Shown: positions 1 through 8,486 of the stretch, one piece after another
Numbering within the stretch: position 1 is the stretch's first letter
Layout of the letters: each line of letters starts with the position of its first letter
Assembly (NCBI RefSeq): GCF_005503145.1
Contig: NZ_SCNV01000013.1
Span: 96,266-160,265, forward strand
Direction of reading: 5' to 3'
From: Burkholderia sp. 4M9327F10
Lineage (GTDB): Bacteria > Pseudomonadota > Gammaproteobacteria > Burkholderiales > Burkholderiaceae
DNA: 64,000 bases
Program-made: the position numbers and the translations under genes
The notes under the pieces: model-generated
What the model was told of the DNA's origin: nothing
What the model saw: the letters and a program-made list of their open reading frames with translations, nothing else
The model's database searches: none

Positions 1-34
1 CGCACCGTTTCGGTGCCATCGGGCGTGGCGCGGC

Positions 35-2068
35 TCAGTGGATGGCCAATTGCTTCACTACCGCGATCATGCGGTCCACTTCTTCCGGCGTGTTGTAGAA
101 CGCCAGTGACGGGCGCACGGTCGCCTCGAGGCCAAAACGCCGCAAGATAGGCTGTGCGCAATGGTGGCCGGCGCGCACGGCAATGCCCTCTTCGCTGAGC
201 GCGCGTCCCACCTCTTCGGGCGTGTAGCCGTTCAGAACGAACGACAGCACACTCGCCTTGTCCTGCGCCGTGCCGATCAAACGCACGCCCGGAATCGGCT
301 TCATCAGCGCGGTGGCGTAGTCGAGCAACTCGTGCTCGTAGCGCGCAATATTTTCGATGCCGACCCGCGTCACGTAGTCGAGCGCCGCGCCGAGTCCGAC
401 GGCGTCCGCGATGTTCCCGGTACCCGCCTCGAAGCGATGAGGAGCGGGCTGAAACACGGTCCGCTCGAACGTGACATCCGAAATCATGTTGCCGCCACCC
501 TGCCAGGGCGGCATCGCATCGAGCAACTCGCGCTTGCCGTAGACCGCGCCGATGCCGGTCGGGCCAAACACCTTGTGGCCCGAGAACACGAAGAAATCCG
601 CGTCCATTGCCTGCACGTCCACCCGCATATGCGACACCGACTGCGCGCCGTCGATCAGCGCCACCGCGCCGACGCGATGCGCCATCTCGACGATTTCCTT
701 GACCGGCACGACGGTGCCCAATGCGTTCGACACCTGTGTGACCGAGACGATCTTCGTCTTGTCGTTCAGCAGCCGGCTGTATTCTTCGAGCAGCACCTGG
801 CCCGAATCGTCAACCGGAATCACCCGCAGCGTGGCGCCAGTCAATGAAGCCAGTTGCTGCCACGGCACGATGTTGGCGTGGTGTTCGAGGTGCGACACGA
901 TGATCTCGTCGCCCGCCCCGACGTTCTGTACACCCCACGATTTCGCAATCAGGTTGATCGCCTCGGTCGTGCCGCGCACAAATACGATCTCCTCCGGCTG
1001 CGAGGCGTTGATAAAGCGCTGTACCTTGCTGCGCGCCGCCTCATAAGCGTCGGTCGCACGGCCGGCCAGTGCATGCGCCGCACGGTGAATGTTGGAGTTC
1101 TCGTGCAGGTAGAAATAGGAAAGGCGATCGATGACCGACTGCGGCTTTTGCGTGGTGGCGGCGTTATCGAACCAGACGAGCTGCCGTCCGTTCACCCGCT
1201 CCTGCAAGATCGGGAAGTCGCGGCGGATCGCGTTCACATCGAACTGCGGATGGCCGGATTGTGCCTGCGCGGCAGGCCCGGATGCGCGGCTCGCTGCGGG
1301 TGCGCCTGGTGCGCGGATATCCGCGAGAAAATAACGCTCCACGCTCTCCGGCTGGGCCGGCGCCGTATCCGAAAACCCACGCGGCAATCCGAACGGCGAA
1401 CCTTGCAAAGAGCCGACCTGCGCCGGCTCGGCAGCAGGCAGAAGCGACGGAACGCTCAGTGGATCGAGCAGCGACACCGTGGGTAGCGGCGCGGCCCCGC
1501 CGCCGTGCGTGAGAGACCTGGCCGGATCCATGAAATAGTAGGGCGACGCGCTACTGCGCCCCGGCGCGGCATCGACCGGCGCATTCGCCGCTGCGGCTTC
1601 CGGCACGCCGAGCACCGTGCCGCCGTAACGGCTGTCGAGTCCAGGCGCCACGGTCACCAGATTGTCGGGCAAGCCGTTCTGCGCAGCAGCATGCGGCAAC
1701 AAGGCAGGCGCACGGTTGCCGAGCGAAAGCACGTGGGTCGGCGCCGAAGGCGCAAGGTTGGCGCCCGGCACCTTGCCTTGCGGCAGCGCCGCACCCGGGA
1801 TGCCGCTGCCTGCGCCGGATGGTCCGGCCATCGGCGAACCCGGCGGCACCGGATTCGTCGAAGCCGGTACGGCGGGCGCGGCCGCTGCAAACTCCGAGGG
1901 TGCGCTACCCGGTACGCCATTGCCGGCCGGCGTGCTGCCCGGCGGGGTGGCGAAAAACTCGTTCGCCAGACGCGTGAGCGTCGCCGGATCGGGCAAACCT
2001 GCGGGAAGCGCTGACGTCGGATCGGGATAGGCTGCCGGCGAACTACTGGTAGGTGTGGTCATATTCAT
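35..2068 (-). CDS. SufS-type cysteine desulfurase with long N-terminal encapsulin cargo-loading extension
   Basis: A 677-residue PLP enzyme expected to take sulfur from cysteine, leaving alanine and an enzyme persulfide. Residues about 276-677 form a complete class II (SufS/CsdA) domain: PLP lysine K499 in SGHK and the persulfide cysteine C637 in RAGHHCAQP. Residues 1-275 are Pro/Ala/Gly/Ser-rich and look disordered, with short conserved-looking islands (LPDPATLTRLANEFF near 25-39, PYYFMDPAR near 176, ERYFLADIR near 244). Such extensions are known to load cysteine desulfurase into family 2A encapsulin shells. The open frame runs further upstream, but ATG 2068 is chosen because a GAGGT ribosome site precedes it and the start then overlaps the shell gene by 26 bases, implying translational coupling. 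ATG 2062 is also possible. Domain call is firm; encapsulation is inferred from family knowledge and linkage. Confidence 0.93.
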   Translation of the reverse strand: MNMTTPTSSSPAAYPDPTSALPAGLPDPATLTRLANEFFATPPGSTPAGNGVPGSAPSEFAAAAPAVPASTNPVPPGSPMAGPSGAGSGIPGAALPQGKVPGANLAPSAPTHVLSLGNRAPALLPHAAAQNGLPDNLVTVAPGLDSRYGGTVLGVPEAAAANAPVDAAPGRSSASPYYFMDPARSLTHGGGAAPLPTVSLLDPLSVPSLLPAAEPAQVGSLQGSPFGLPRGFSDTAPAQPESVERYFLADIRAPGAPAASRASGPAAQAQSGHPQFDVNAIRRDFPILQERVNGRQLVWFDNAATTQKPQSVIDRLSYFYLHENSNIHRAAHALAGRATDAYEAARSKVQRFINASQPEEIVFVRGTTEAINLIAKSWGVQNVGAGDEIIVSHLEHHANIVPWQQLASLTGATLRVIPVDDSGQVLLEEYSRLLNDKTKIVSVTQVSNALGTVVPVKEIVEMAHRVGAVALIDGAQSVSHMRVDVQAMDADFFVFSGHKVFGPTGIGAVYGKRELLDAMPPWQGGGNMISDVTFERTVFQPAPHRFEAGTGNIADAVGLGAALDYVTRVGIENIARYEHELLDYATALMKPIPGVRLIGTAQDKASVLSFVLNGYTPEEVGRALSEEGIAVRAGHHCAQPILRRFGLEATVRPSLAFYNTPEEVDRMIAVVKQLAIH

Positions 2069-2969
2069 GGTACTTGCCGACCTCAACGTCCTCGAGGATC
2101 GCCAGCGCGTCCGGCGTGTGCACTGCGAGCGAGCAGTACAGCGACACCAGATACGAAGCGATAGCCTGGTTGTTGATTCCCATGAAGCGCACCGATAACC
2201 CCGGCCCCTGCTCGCCCGCCACACCGGGCTGATAGAGACCGACTACTCCCTGGCGTTTGTCGCCGACCCGCAGCAGCAGGATTTTGGTCTTGCCGTCTTC
2301 CACCGCCACCTTGTCCGATGGAATCAGCGGAATGCCGCGCCATGTCAGGAACTGGGAGCCGAACAGACTGGTAGTGGGCGGCGGCACACCGCGGCGCGTG
2401 CACTCGCGGCCAAAGGCGGCAATCGCCGTGGGGTGTGTCAGGAAAAACGCCGGCTCCTTCCACACCTTGGTCAACAGTTCGTCGAGATCGTCCGGAGTGG
2501 GCGCGCCGGTGAGCGGCAGCACGCGCTGCTCGTCCGCGACATTCGCAATCAACCCGTAATCAGGGTTGTTGATCAGCTCGCTTTCCTGATTCTCCTTGAC
2601 CGTCTCAATCGTCAGACGCAACTGCTCCTTGATCTGATCGTGCGGACTGCTATAGAGATCGGAGATGCGGGTATGCACTTCGAGTACCGTGCTCACCGCG
2701 TTCAGGAAATACTCACGCGGCTCCTCTTCGTAAGGGACATACGTAGTGGGTAGCTGGTTCTCGCTCTCGCGCTGCGTACACGCGACGCGAACTTCCTCGG
2801 GATTCTTGACCTGATTGAGACGGTAAATGCCTGCTTCGACCGGGACCCACTGCAGGAGGTGCGTGAGCCAGCGAGGCGTAATAGTGGCAAGCTGCGGGAC
2901 GGTTTTGGTGGCGTTCGCTAATTGCCGCGCGGCGTGGTCGCCAAGCGCGCTGTGACCGGGTGTTGCCAT
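2043..2969 (-). CDS. Family 2A (SrpI-type) encapsulin shell protein
   Basis: A roughly 308-residue HK97-fold shell protein of the family 2A encapsulins (older names SrpI, or major membrane protein I). Recognisable features are the N-terminal arm (TVPQLATITPRWL), YEEEPREYFL near the E-loop, SLFGSQFLTWRGIPLIPSDK, and LSVRFMGINNQAIASYLVSLYCSLAVHTPDALA followed by the acidic and aromatic tail (this last motif is listed as it reads across two adjacent segments). In this family the shell packages a cysteine desulfurase, which is the next gene and overlaps it. The frame also has an ATG at 2975, but the AAGGGAG ribosome site almost touches that codon; the ATG at 2969 has normal spacing and is preferred. 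Sequence similarity to the family is strong; particle formation is not visible from sequence. Confidence 0.93.
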   Translation of the reverse strand: MATPGHSALGDHAARQLANATKTVPQLATITPRWLTHLLQWVPVEAGIYRLNQVKNPEEVRVACTQRESENQLPTTYVPYEEEPREYFLNAVSTVLEVHTRISDLYSSPHDQIKEQLRLTIETVKENQESELINNPDYGLIANVADEQRVLPLTGAPTPDDLDELLTKVWKEPAFFLTHPTAIAAFGRECTRRGVPPPTTSLFGSQFLTWRGIPLIPSDKVAVEDGKTKILLLRVGDKRQGVVGLYQPGVAGEQGPGLSVRFMGINNQAIASYLVSLYCSLAVHTPDALAILEDVEVGKYHEYDHTYQ

Positions 2970-2987
2970 TTTCATACTCCCTTTCTA
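2970..2987 (-). promoter_or_regulatory. Ribosome binding site that decides the encapsulin start
   Basis: On the minus strand the leader reads AGAAAGGGAGTATGAAAATG. The GGGAG core sits one base from the first ATG (2975) and seven bases from the second (2969), which favours the second as initiation codon. Confidence 0.5.
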
Positions 2988-3098
2988 TGAGAAAAACGGG
3001 AATGCTTATAGGCAAAAGTGATTTTGGAAGCCGGTCTAAAGATACGTCGCCTTTTCCGATCCCGCAAGGACTAGATCGCGGTAATTGATGAAGCAGCG

Positions 3099-3539
3099 TT
3101 AGCGGGTATTGCTGTGCTTGCTCTTATGCGTGACGAACGCATACAGCCACCATCCAGCGAGCATTGCCGGCAAGAAATAGAGCGCTTCTGCGTCAGGCGC
3201 TGCGAGCAATGCAATCGCCGGCCCAGGGCAATAGCCAGACAGTCCCCACCCAAGGCCAAATATCGATGCACCCGCAATCAGCTTGCTGTCGATCGCCTTG
3301 GCTTTCGGTAAATCGAAGTTCTGTGTCAACAATGGCGAGCTGCGCCGCATAATGAAATGGAAAGCAACCGTTGCAAACGCGACTGCGCCACCCAGCACGA
3401 ATATGAGGCTTGGATCCCAGTGCCCGGCCACATCGAGAAAGCCCAACACCTTCTGAGGCCGTGTCATGCCCGCAAGCGCGAGTCCGGCGCCGAACAGCAG
3501 TCCGCAGATGAGACTGACGAGGTAACGCAGCAGTCTCAT
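3099..3539 (-). CDS. YeeE/YedE-type sulfur transport half-protein (DUF6691-like)
   Basis: A 146-residue integral membrane protein with four hydrophobic segments (about residues 3-24, 42-60, 85-105 and 118-137). The motif GLSGYCPGPA carries the cysteine typical of one half of YeeE/YedE (TsuA-like) thiosulfate or sulfur-compound channels. Start ATG 3539 overlaps the stop of the partner gene as ATGA, so the two halves are probably translated together and assemble as one channel. It lies just upstream of the encapsulin gene (123-base gap) on the same strand, which fits a role in bringing sulfur to the desulfurase/encapsulin pair. Substrate not identifiable from sequence. Confidence 0.85.
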   Translation of the reverse strand: MRLLRYLVSLICGLLFGAGLALAGMTRPQKVLGFLDVAGHWDPSLIFVLGGAVAFATVAFHFIMRRSSPLLTQNFDLPKAKAIDSKLIAGASIFGLGWGLSGYCPGPAIALLAAPDAEALYFLPAMLAGWWLYAFVTHKSKHSNTR

Positions 3540-3982
3540 TGAACCCCCAACAGGTGACGCACCACATAGGTTGTCGCGATACCCGCAACGAGAAAGGTCA
3601 AGGTCGCGACCATCGAGCGCACTGAAATACGGGCGATGCCACACACGCCGTGTCCGCTGGTACAGCCACGCGCGAGCGCCGTGCCGAAGCCCACCGCGAG
3701 GCCCGCGGCGACCAGCAATCCATGCGGAAAACCGGGCCTCGCATGCGGCGCTGCATCACCGTATCCGGCGTGGGCCGCCAGCCAGTAATAGAGCCACGCA
3801 CCGGCGACCAGCCCGGCCAGAAATAGCGCACGCCAGAGAAATTCGCCGCGCTCCTGCGAGATCAAGCCTCGGGCGATACCGCTGATGCCGGCGATCCGGC
3901 CGTTGAACCAGAGCAGCAGTGAGGCCGACAGCCCGATCAGCAGGCCACCGGCCAGCGCGCTGTAAGGTGTGAAGGATTCCAT
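3536..3982 (-). CDS. YeeE/YedE family membrane protein, first half of split sulfur transporter
   Basis: A 148-residue membrane protein beginning MESFTPYSALAGGLLIG, with several transmembrane helices and the hallmark GTALARGCTSGHGVCGIAR, whose cysteines are thought to pass sulfur in TsuA-like transporters. ATG 3982 is the first start that puts the first helix near the N terminus; the longer open frame adds 46 unlikely residues. Its stop overlaps the start of the second half by four bases. Paired short YeeE/YedE proteins of this type (PmpA/PmpB-like) occur in several proteobacteria. Likely exact substrate (thiosulfate, sulfide-derived compound) is unknown. Confidence 0.85.
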   Translation of the reverse strand: MESFTPYSALAGGLLIGLSASLLLWFNGRIAGISGIARGLISQERGEFLWRALFLAGLVAGAWLYYWLAAHAGYGDAAPHARPGFPHGLLVAAGLAVGFGTALARGCTSGHGVCGIARISVRSMVATLTFLVAGIATTYVVRHLLGVQ

Positions 3983-4124
3983 GGCAGACCGTTGTAGATG
4001 CCGCGAGGGAGCGTGTCCTGAAACGCGCGGCGACGGCGACATACTAACTTGCCAGCACTGCCAATGTGGAATGTGGAAACCGGTCGACGGCCGGTTCTTC
4101 ATGAGACCGGCCGCAGGCAAAACG

Positions 4125-5342
4125 TCAGAACACCCGTCCTTCGGTCAGATGCGTGGTCACGCCATTCAACTCGTAATCACCGATCACCCGCGCCTTGTGC
4201 AGCAGCGGGTTGTGACTGAAGATCGTGCGCAGATTGCGCCAGTGGCGGTCGAAGTTGTGTCCGCGTGCCGTAGCCGACGCCCCGCCCACTTCGAACAGGC
4301 GTTCGCCCGCATATAGCGCCAGCTTGCTGACGACCAGTTGCGTCTTTGCCGTCGCCAGCGCGCCTTCGAGCACCAGCGCTTCGGCATTGCTTGCGCCCTT
4401 GCGGATCGCATTCGCCGAGCGCTCGAGGGTCCGCGCGTTTTGCTGCACCAGTGCGTCGATCGACAGGCTATGCGCCGCGAGATCGCCCACCACCTGCTGC
4501 ACGAAGCCATCTTCACGCGCGGACGGCGCCGGACTATGCAGCACAGGACGGCCGAACTCCGTGACATAGCGGCGCGCATCGGCAACGATGTTGCGCACGA
4601 TCCCGGCGGCAACCGCAACCAGGTGCAATTGCCGCAGCGCGCCACCGTGCCGGCCCGCCAGCGTCGTGTTGCCGCGCGCCACGATTTCATGTTCGTAGAC
4701 GCGCACATTGTCGAGCACGAGACTGCCGCTTGCCGTCATGCGCTGGCCCATGCCGTCCCAATCGTCGAGCACCTCCAGGCCTTCGCGCGCCACCGGGATC
4801 ACGATCGAGACGTTCTGTTCGTTTTCATCCTGGACGTTGATCCGCGCATAGTCCGAAAATGCGGTGCCCGTCGAATAGAATTTGCGGCCCGTCACCCGAT
4901 AATTGCTGCCGTCGCGTACCAGCTTCGTGGTGATTTCGCCGGGACGCGAGGTTCCAAGCTCGGTGGATGCGCCACCGAAGATGGCGCCCTTTTGCAGGCG
5001 TTCGATCTGGATGTCGTTGAACGTGGTGCGCGGCGACAGCAGCAGCGATTCGGTCAGGTCGAAATGAATCCGCAGCGCGTGCGCGACGTTGGACTCTTGT
5101 GCAGCCAGCGTGGTAATCACGTTGAACAGATCTTCCAGCGTGCCGCCGAGACCGCCCCACTCCACCGGAAGACGCAACACGCCGAGGCCCGACTCCCGAA
5201 ACAGCGCAAACGCCGCAAACGGCAATTCGCGCCTGGCCTCGCGCTGCGCGGCGTCTTCGCCGATCGCTTCGGCCAAGGCCGGCAACGCGGACAGCGCCGC
5301 CTGGAGCCGCGACTGCGCGGCGGTTTCGTGTAAGACCTGCAT
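4125..5342 (-). CDS. Acyl-CoA dehydrogenase-fold monooxygenase, SfnB/DszC-like
   Basis: A 405-residue flavin-dependent enzyme of the acyl-CoA dehydrogenase superfamily, nearest in appearance to the SfnB/DszC branch used in organosulfur metabolism rather than fatty-acid oxidation. Visible features: LPVEWGGLGGTLEDLF near residue 60, the FMN/FAD loop TGRKFYSTGTAFSDYARI, DDWDGMGQRMTASGSLVLDNV, and a C-terminal helical part ending NLRTIFSHNPLLHKARVIGDYEL, typical of SfnB. ATG 5342 is preferred over an upstream TTG that would overlap tauD. It lies between a TauD-type dioxygenase and sulfur transporters, supporting a role in desulfurising sulfones or sulfonates. Substrate is inferred. Confidence 0.83.
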   Translation of the reverse strand: MQVLHETAAQSRLQAALSALPALAEAIGEDAAQREARRELPFAAFALFRESGLGVLRLPVEWGGLGGTLEDLFNVITTLAAQESNVAHALRIHFDLTESLLLSPRTTFNDIQIERLQKGAIFGGASTELGTSRPGEITTKLVRDGSNYRVTGRKFYSTGTAFSDYARINVQDENEQNVSIVIPVAREGLEVLDDWDGMGQRMTASGSLVLDNVRVYEHEIVARGNTTLAGRHGGALRQLHLVAVAAGIVRNIVADARRYVTEFGRPVLHSPAPSAREDGFVQQVVGDLAAHSLSIDALVQQNARTLERSANAIRKGASNAEALVLEGALATAKTQLVVSKLALYAGERLFEVGGASATARGHNFDRHWRNLRTIFSHNPLLHKARVIGDYELNGVTTHLTEGRVF

Positions 5343-5437
5343 GCCTTCATTCCTTGTAAAAACGCATGAGCCGGGCGATTCCGGCGCTAAAACGAGAATT
5401 CGTGAGGCGCGGCTCGGCGCGCCCATCAGCGCTGAAT

Positions 5438-6385
5438 TCAATTCAATGCCGTGGCCGCCGCAGCGCCGACGGGCGACCCTTCCAGCGCGACCGATGCCCG
5501 GCCGTCGGGTCCGACCGGAACGTCGCCCACCAGCGTGGTCCGATACAACTGGCGGTCAAAGTCGAGATCGAAGATGTCGGTGGGCGCCAGATGCGCCGTA
5601 GCGCGGTTGTCCCAGAACGCGAGGCTGCCCGGCTCCCATTTGAAACGCACCGTGAATTCGGGGCGTGTCACATGCTCCCAGAGCAGTTCGAGCAGCACCT
5701 GACTCTCGCGCGGCGTCACGCCGACAATGTATTTCAGGAAGCCCGGGCTCACGTACAGAGCGCGTTCACCCGTTTCCGGATGCACTCGCACCAGCGGATG
5801 CTCCGTCACAAGCGTGCGCTGCTCGACCGCCTGCACGAATGCCTCGGTGCCGCTCGCACCGGCCGGAGGCGCAAAACGATGCACGCCCCGCAAGCCATCC
5901 ACAAACGCGCGCAAGGGTTCCGACAGTTTCCCGTAAGCGGTGACGAGATTGGTCCACTGCGTATCGCCCCCGAACGGCGGGATCGTGACGCCACGCAGGA
6001 TCGAGGCATACGGCGGATTGACCGCTGCGGTGACATCGGTGTGCCAGCCCGTCCACGGTCTCAGCAGTGTCGTGCCCTCGAACCGCGTGGCCTTGCGAAA
6101 CTTGGAGATGGAATAGAGTTGCGGATGACCATCCACATGTCCGAACACCGGATGGCCGACGGTGAGTTCGCCAAACTGCGCAGAGAACGCGACGTGTTGC
6201 TCGTGGGTGAGAAACTGCTCGCGAAAGAACACCACGCGCCACTTCAGCAGCGCCGCGCGGATCTCCGCGACATGCTGGACCGACAGCTTCTGCGTCAGAT
6301 CGACCCCACGAATTTCCGCCCCGATATGCGCCGAGAGAGGCGCAACCTGGAGCGAGCCTGTTTCGGCGGAGAGGGCAGCACTCAT
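5438..6385 (-). CDS. TauD/TfdA family Fe(II)/2-oxoglutarate dioxygenase
   Basis: A 315-residue non-heme iron dioxygenase. Iron ligands are visible as H115 and D117 in GWHTDVT and H265 in NRATAHLAPTD; R278 or R282 near DRQLYRTTLVGD is placed to bind 2-oxoglutarate. Family members oxidise taurine, alkyl sulfates, alkylsulfonates or aryloxyacetates, releasing sulfite or sulfate in the sulfur branch. Because the surrounding genes are sulfur genes, a sulfonate or sulfate ester is the likely substrate, but the sequence alone does not fix it. A 134-base gap upstream holds a possible promoter with a TTTGC-N6-GCAAA dyad. Confidence 0.9.
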   Translation of the reverse strand: MSAALSAETGSLQVAPLSAHIGAEIRGVDLTQKLSVQHVAEIRAALLKWRVVFFREQFLTHEQHVAFSAQFGELTVGHPVFGHVDGHPQLYSISKFRKATRFEGTTLLRPWTGWHTDVTAAVNPPYASILRGVTIPPFGGDTQWTNLVTAYGKLSEPLRAFVDGLRGVHRFAPPAGASGTEAFVQAVEQRTLVTEHPLVRVHPETGERALYVSPGFLKYIVGVTPRESQVLLELLWEHVTRPEFTVRFKWEPGSLAFWDNRATAHLAPTDIFDLDFDRQLYRTTLVGDVPVGPDGRASVALEGSPVGAAAATALN

Positions 6386-6462
6386 TGAATACTCCTGATG
6401 GACAAATGCCTGAGCGGCAATCCGTCAACAGTAAAGTCCTCGCCACGCCGACTCAACCAATC

Positions 6463-6478
6463 TTTGCGCATATGCAAA
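6463..6478. promoter_or_regulatory. Short dyad upstream of tauD-like gene
   Basis: TTTGC and GCAAA flank a 6-base centre (GCATAT) in the 134-base gap before the dioxygenase gene. It could be an activator or repressor site; there is no independent support. Confidence 0.3.
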
Positions 6479-6519
6479 ACATCTGCAGTGCGAACGCAGC
6501 GCAAGCGCCGGGATTCGAT

Positions 6520-6849
6520 TCAATGGGCCCGAATCAGAAGCTCAAAGGTTGCATCGGCGTCAGCCGTGGAGCTTCGACCACGCCCCCAGCCTACCGCGTT
6601 GCGATAGCTGCCTAGCAACGCGCTTTCCGTGATGCGGGTTTCGTCTACCGCGCAAGCTGCCTCGGCCTGTGGCGCAACGAACAGTGCATCCTCCGGGCAA
6701 TAAAGCTCGCACATGAAGCAGGTCTGGCAATCGTCTTGCCGGGCGATCCGCGGAATGCCGCCCGGGACCGCTTCGAATACATTGGTCGGGCACGCCCGCA
6801 CGCAGATGTTGCATCCGGTGCAGCGCGATTCGCTGACGATCTCGATCAT
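6520..6849 (-). CDS. 2[4Fe-4S] ferredoxin, AprB-like small iron-sulfur protein
   Basis: A 109-residue protein starting MIEIVSESRCTGCNICVRAC. Two cluster motifs are complete: C10-x2-C13-x2-C16-x3-C20-P and C41-x2-C44-x2-C47-x3-C51-P. The C-terminal 50 residues are not conserved-looking. ATG 6849 overlaps the stop of the flavoprotein gene as ATGA, so the two are almost certainly partners, with the ferredoxin passing electrons to or from the flavoprotein. The arrangement resembles AprA/AprB adenylylsulfate reductase, but the partner is shorter than AprA, so the reaction is uncertain. Confidence 0.9.
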   Translation of the reverse strand: MIEIVSESRCTGCNICVRACPTNVFEAVPGGIPRIARQDDCQTCFMCELYCPEDALFVAPQAEAACAVDETRITESALLGSYRNAVGWGRGRSSTADADATFELLIRAH

Positions 6850-8486
6850 GCCGCCGCTCCGATCGCTTCGGACAAAGACACGGCAACCGGCGTTCGGCGC
6901 ACCCACACTTCGTCGAGTCCGCCGCTGAGCAGGCGATGACGCTGGCCCTCGTCGAGCGCCTTGTATTCCTGACGCCGGTGCATGCCGCGCGTTTCGGTCC
7001 GCTGCAGCGCGCTGCGGTACATCCAGCGCGAAGTTGCGACCATCGCGGCGGCCTCTCTTGCGCGCACGGCCTCCTGTACGTCCCGTGCCGGTGCGCTGGA
7101 ACGCAGTTTCAGCCACAAATCGTCGAGCCGCTGCAAGGAGTCGTTGAGTAGATCGTCGCTGCGTGTCCAGTTGCGTTCGTACGGGAAGACTTCCGCCTGA
7201 ACCGCCTGGACCACACTCTGGCTGTCGTATGCGTGAGCGCCGCCGTCGCGCAGGCCCACGCCCCCGGCATGACGCAGCGAACGCTCGCGCGCCGCGCCTC
7301 CCACCTGACGCGCGTGATCCGCGGCCCCCGCCCCGGCCCAAAGGCCCGACGACATCGCCCACGCGGCGTTATGACTGCCGCCCCCGGTGAAGCCGCCGCA
7401 GATCAGTTCGCGCGTGGCCGCATCCCCGGCCGCATACAGGCCTTCAACCGAGGTTGCGCAATGCTCGTCCAGCAGATGCAGGCCGCCGGTGCCGCGCACG
7501 GTCCCTTCAAGCCGCAGCGTGACCGGGAAATGCTGGGTGAAGGGATCGATGCCGAGCCGGTCGAACGGCACGAAGAAGTTTGGCTGGGCAGTGCGCATCC
7601 AGCTACGTATCTGCGCGTCGGCCTTGTCGATGCAGGCGAAGACACGGCGCGTCTGCAACTCGCGAGCAATGACGCCACGCCCGTGCGCCGACCCCGCGCC
7701 CTCGATCTTCACGCCGTCCTCGTCATAGAAAGTCGCCCAGGTGTAGAAAAGCGATTTGGTGACTGACGAGAACGCGGGCCCGAGACCATACGCGTTCGAA
7801 AACTCCATGCCGGACAATTCGGCGCCGACTTCGGCGGCCATCAGTTGACCGTCGCCGGTCAGCACGTTGCAACCGAGCGCGCGGCTCTGAAAAGCGCATC
7901 CGCCTGTGGCAATCACCACGGCACGCGCTCGCGCGATCCAGCGCTCCGAGGTTTGCCGGTTCACGCCGGCAGCGCCCGCCACTGCGCCGCTGTCGTCGAC
8001 AAGCAGTTCGAGCGCCGGGCTGTGATCGAGAATTCGCGCGCCGGCTTCCTTGACGCGCTTGCGCATCAGGCGCATGTATTCCGGCCCTTGCAGCGAGGTG
8101 CGACGCTGCTCGCCGGTTTCGTCGACAGGAAACGGATAACCCCACTGCGCCAGTTGCTGCACGTTCAACCAGGTCTGCTCGAGCACCCGGTCCATCCAGG
8201 CGTGCTCGGCCAACGCGCCGCCCAACGAGAAGCGGCTTGCCTTGGCGCGGCTGCGTGCGTCGGCGTCGGGCGCCACGTACCAGATGGCCGTGCCGGCCGG
8301 CGCAGTCGCACCCGAGGTGCCGCAGTAGCCCTTATCCGCGAGCACCACCTTTGCTCCCCTCGCGGCAGCGCCTATCGCACCCCAGGTCCCCGCAGGACCG
8401 CCGCCGATCACCAGCACATCGACGTCGTAGCGCGCGCCCACCGACGCGTCATCCGCTTTCCTTCCCTGCTGGCTCGCGACGCTCAT
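6846..8486 (-). CDS. FAD-dependent oxidoreductase, fumarate reductase/AprA-like flavoprotein
   Basis: A 546-residue flavoprotein of the succinate dehydrogenase/fumarate reductase/AprA family. The N-terminal dinucleotide fold has GGGPAG at 28-33; LTGDGQLMAAEVGAEL, VEGLYAAGDAA and GGFTGGGSHNAAWAMSSG are FAD-site motifs; the C-terminal helical segment with RWMYRSALQRTETRGMHRR is typical of the family. It is translationally coupled to a 2[4Fe-4S] ferredoxin. Known pairs of this kind act on fumarate, adenylylsulfate or related substrates; linkage to TauD and SfnB-like genes suggests a redox step in organosulfur use. The exact substrate cannot be assigned. First gene of the minus-strand sulfur cluster. 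Confidence 0.87.
   Translation of the reverse strand: MSVASQQGRKADDASVGARYDVDVLVIGGGPAGTWGAIGAAARGAKVVLADKGYCGTSGATAPAGTAIWYVAPDADARSRAKASRFSLGGALAEHAWMDRVLEQTWLNVQQLAQWGYPFPVDETGEQRRTSLQGPEYMRLMRKRVKEAGARILDHSPALELLVDDSGAVAGAAGVNRQTSERWIARARAVVIATGGCAFQSRALGCNVLTGDGQLMAAEVGAELSGMEFSNAYGLGPAFSSVTKSLFYTWATFYDEDGVKIEGAGSAHGRGVIARELQTRRVFACIDKADAQIRSWMRTAQPNFFVPFDRLGIDPFTQHFPVTLRLEGTVRGTGGLHLLDEHCATSVEGLYAAGDAATRELICGGFTGGGSHNAAWAMSSGLWAGAGAADHARQVGGAARERSLRHAGGVGLRDGGAHAYDSQSVVQAVQAEVFPYERNWTRSDDLLNDSLQRLDDLWLKLRSSAPARDVQEAVRAREAAAMVATSRWMYRSALQRTETRGMHRRQEYKALDEGQRHRLLSGGLDEVWVRRTPVAVSLSEAIGAAA

Noticed and set aside
2069..2224. Upstream 52-codon extension of the desulfurase
   Set aside because: Arg/Ser-rich reading of the encapsulin gene in another frame; true start is 2068.
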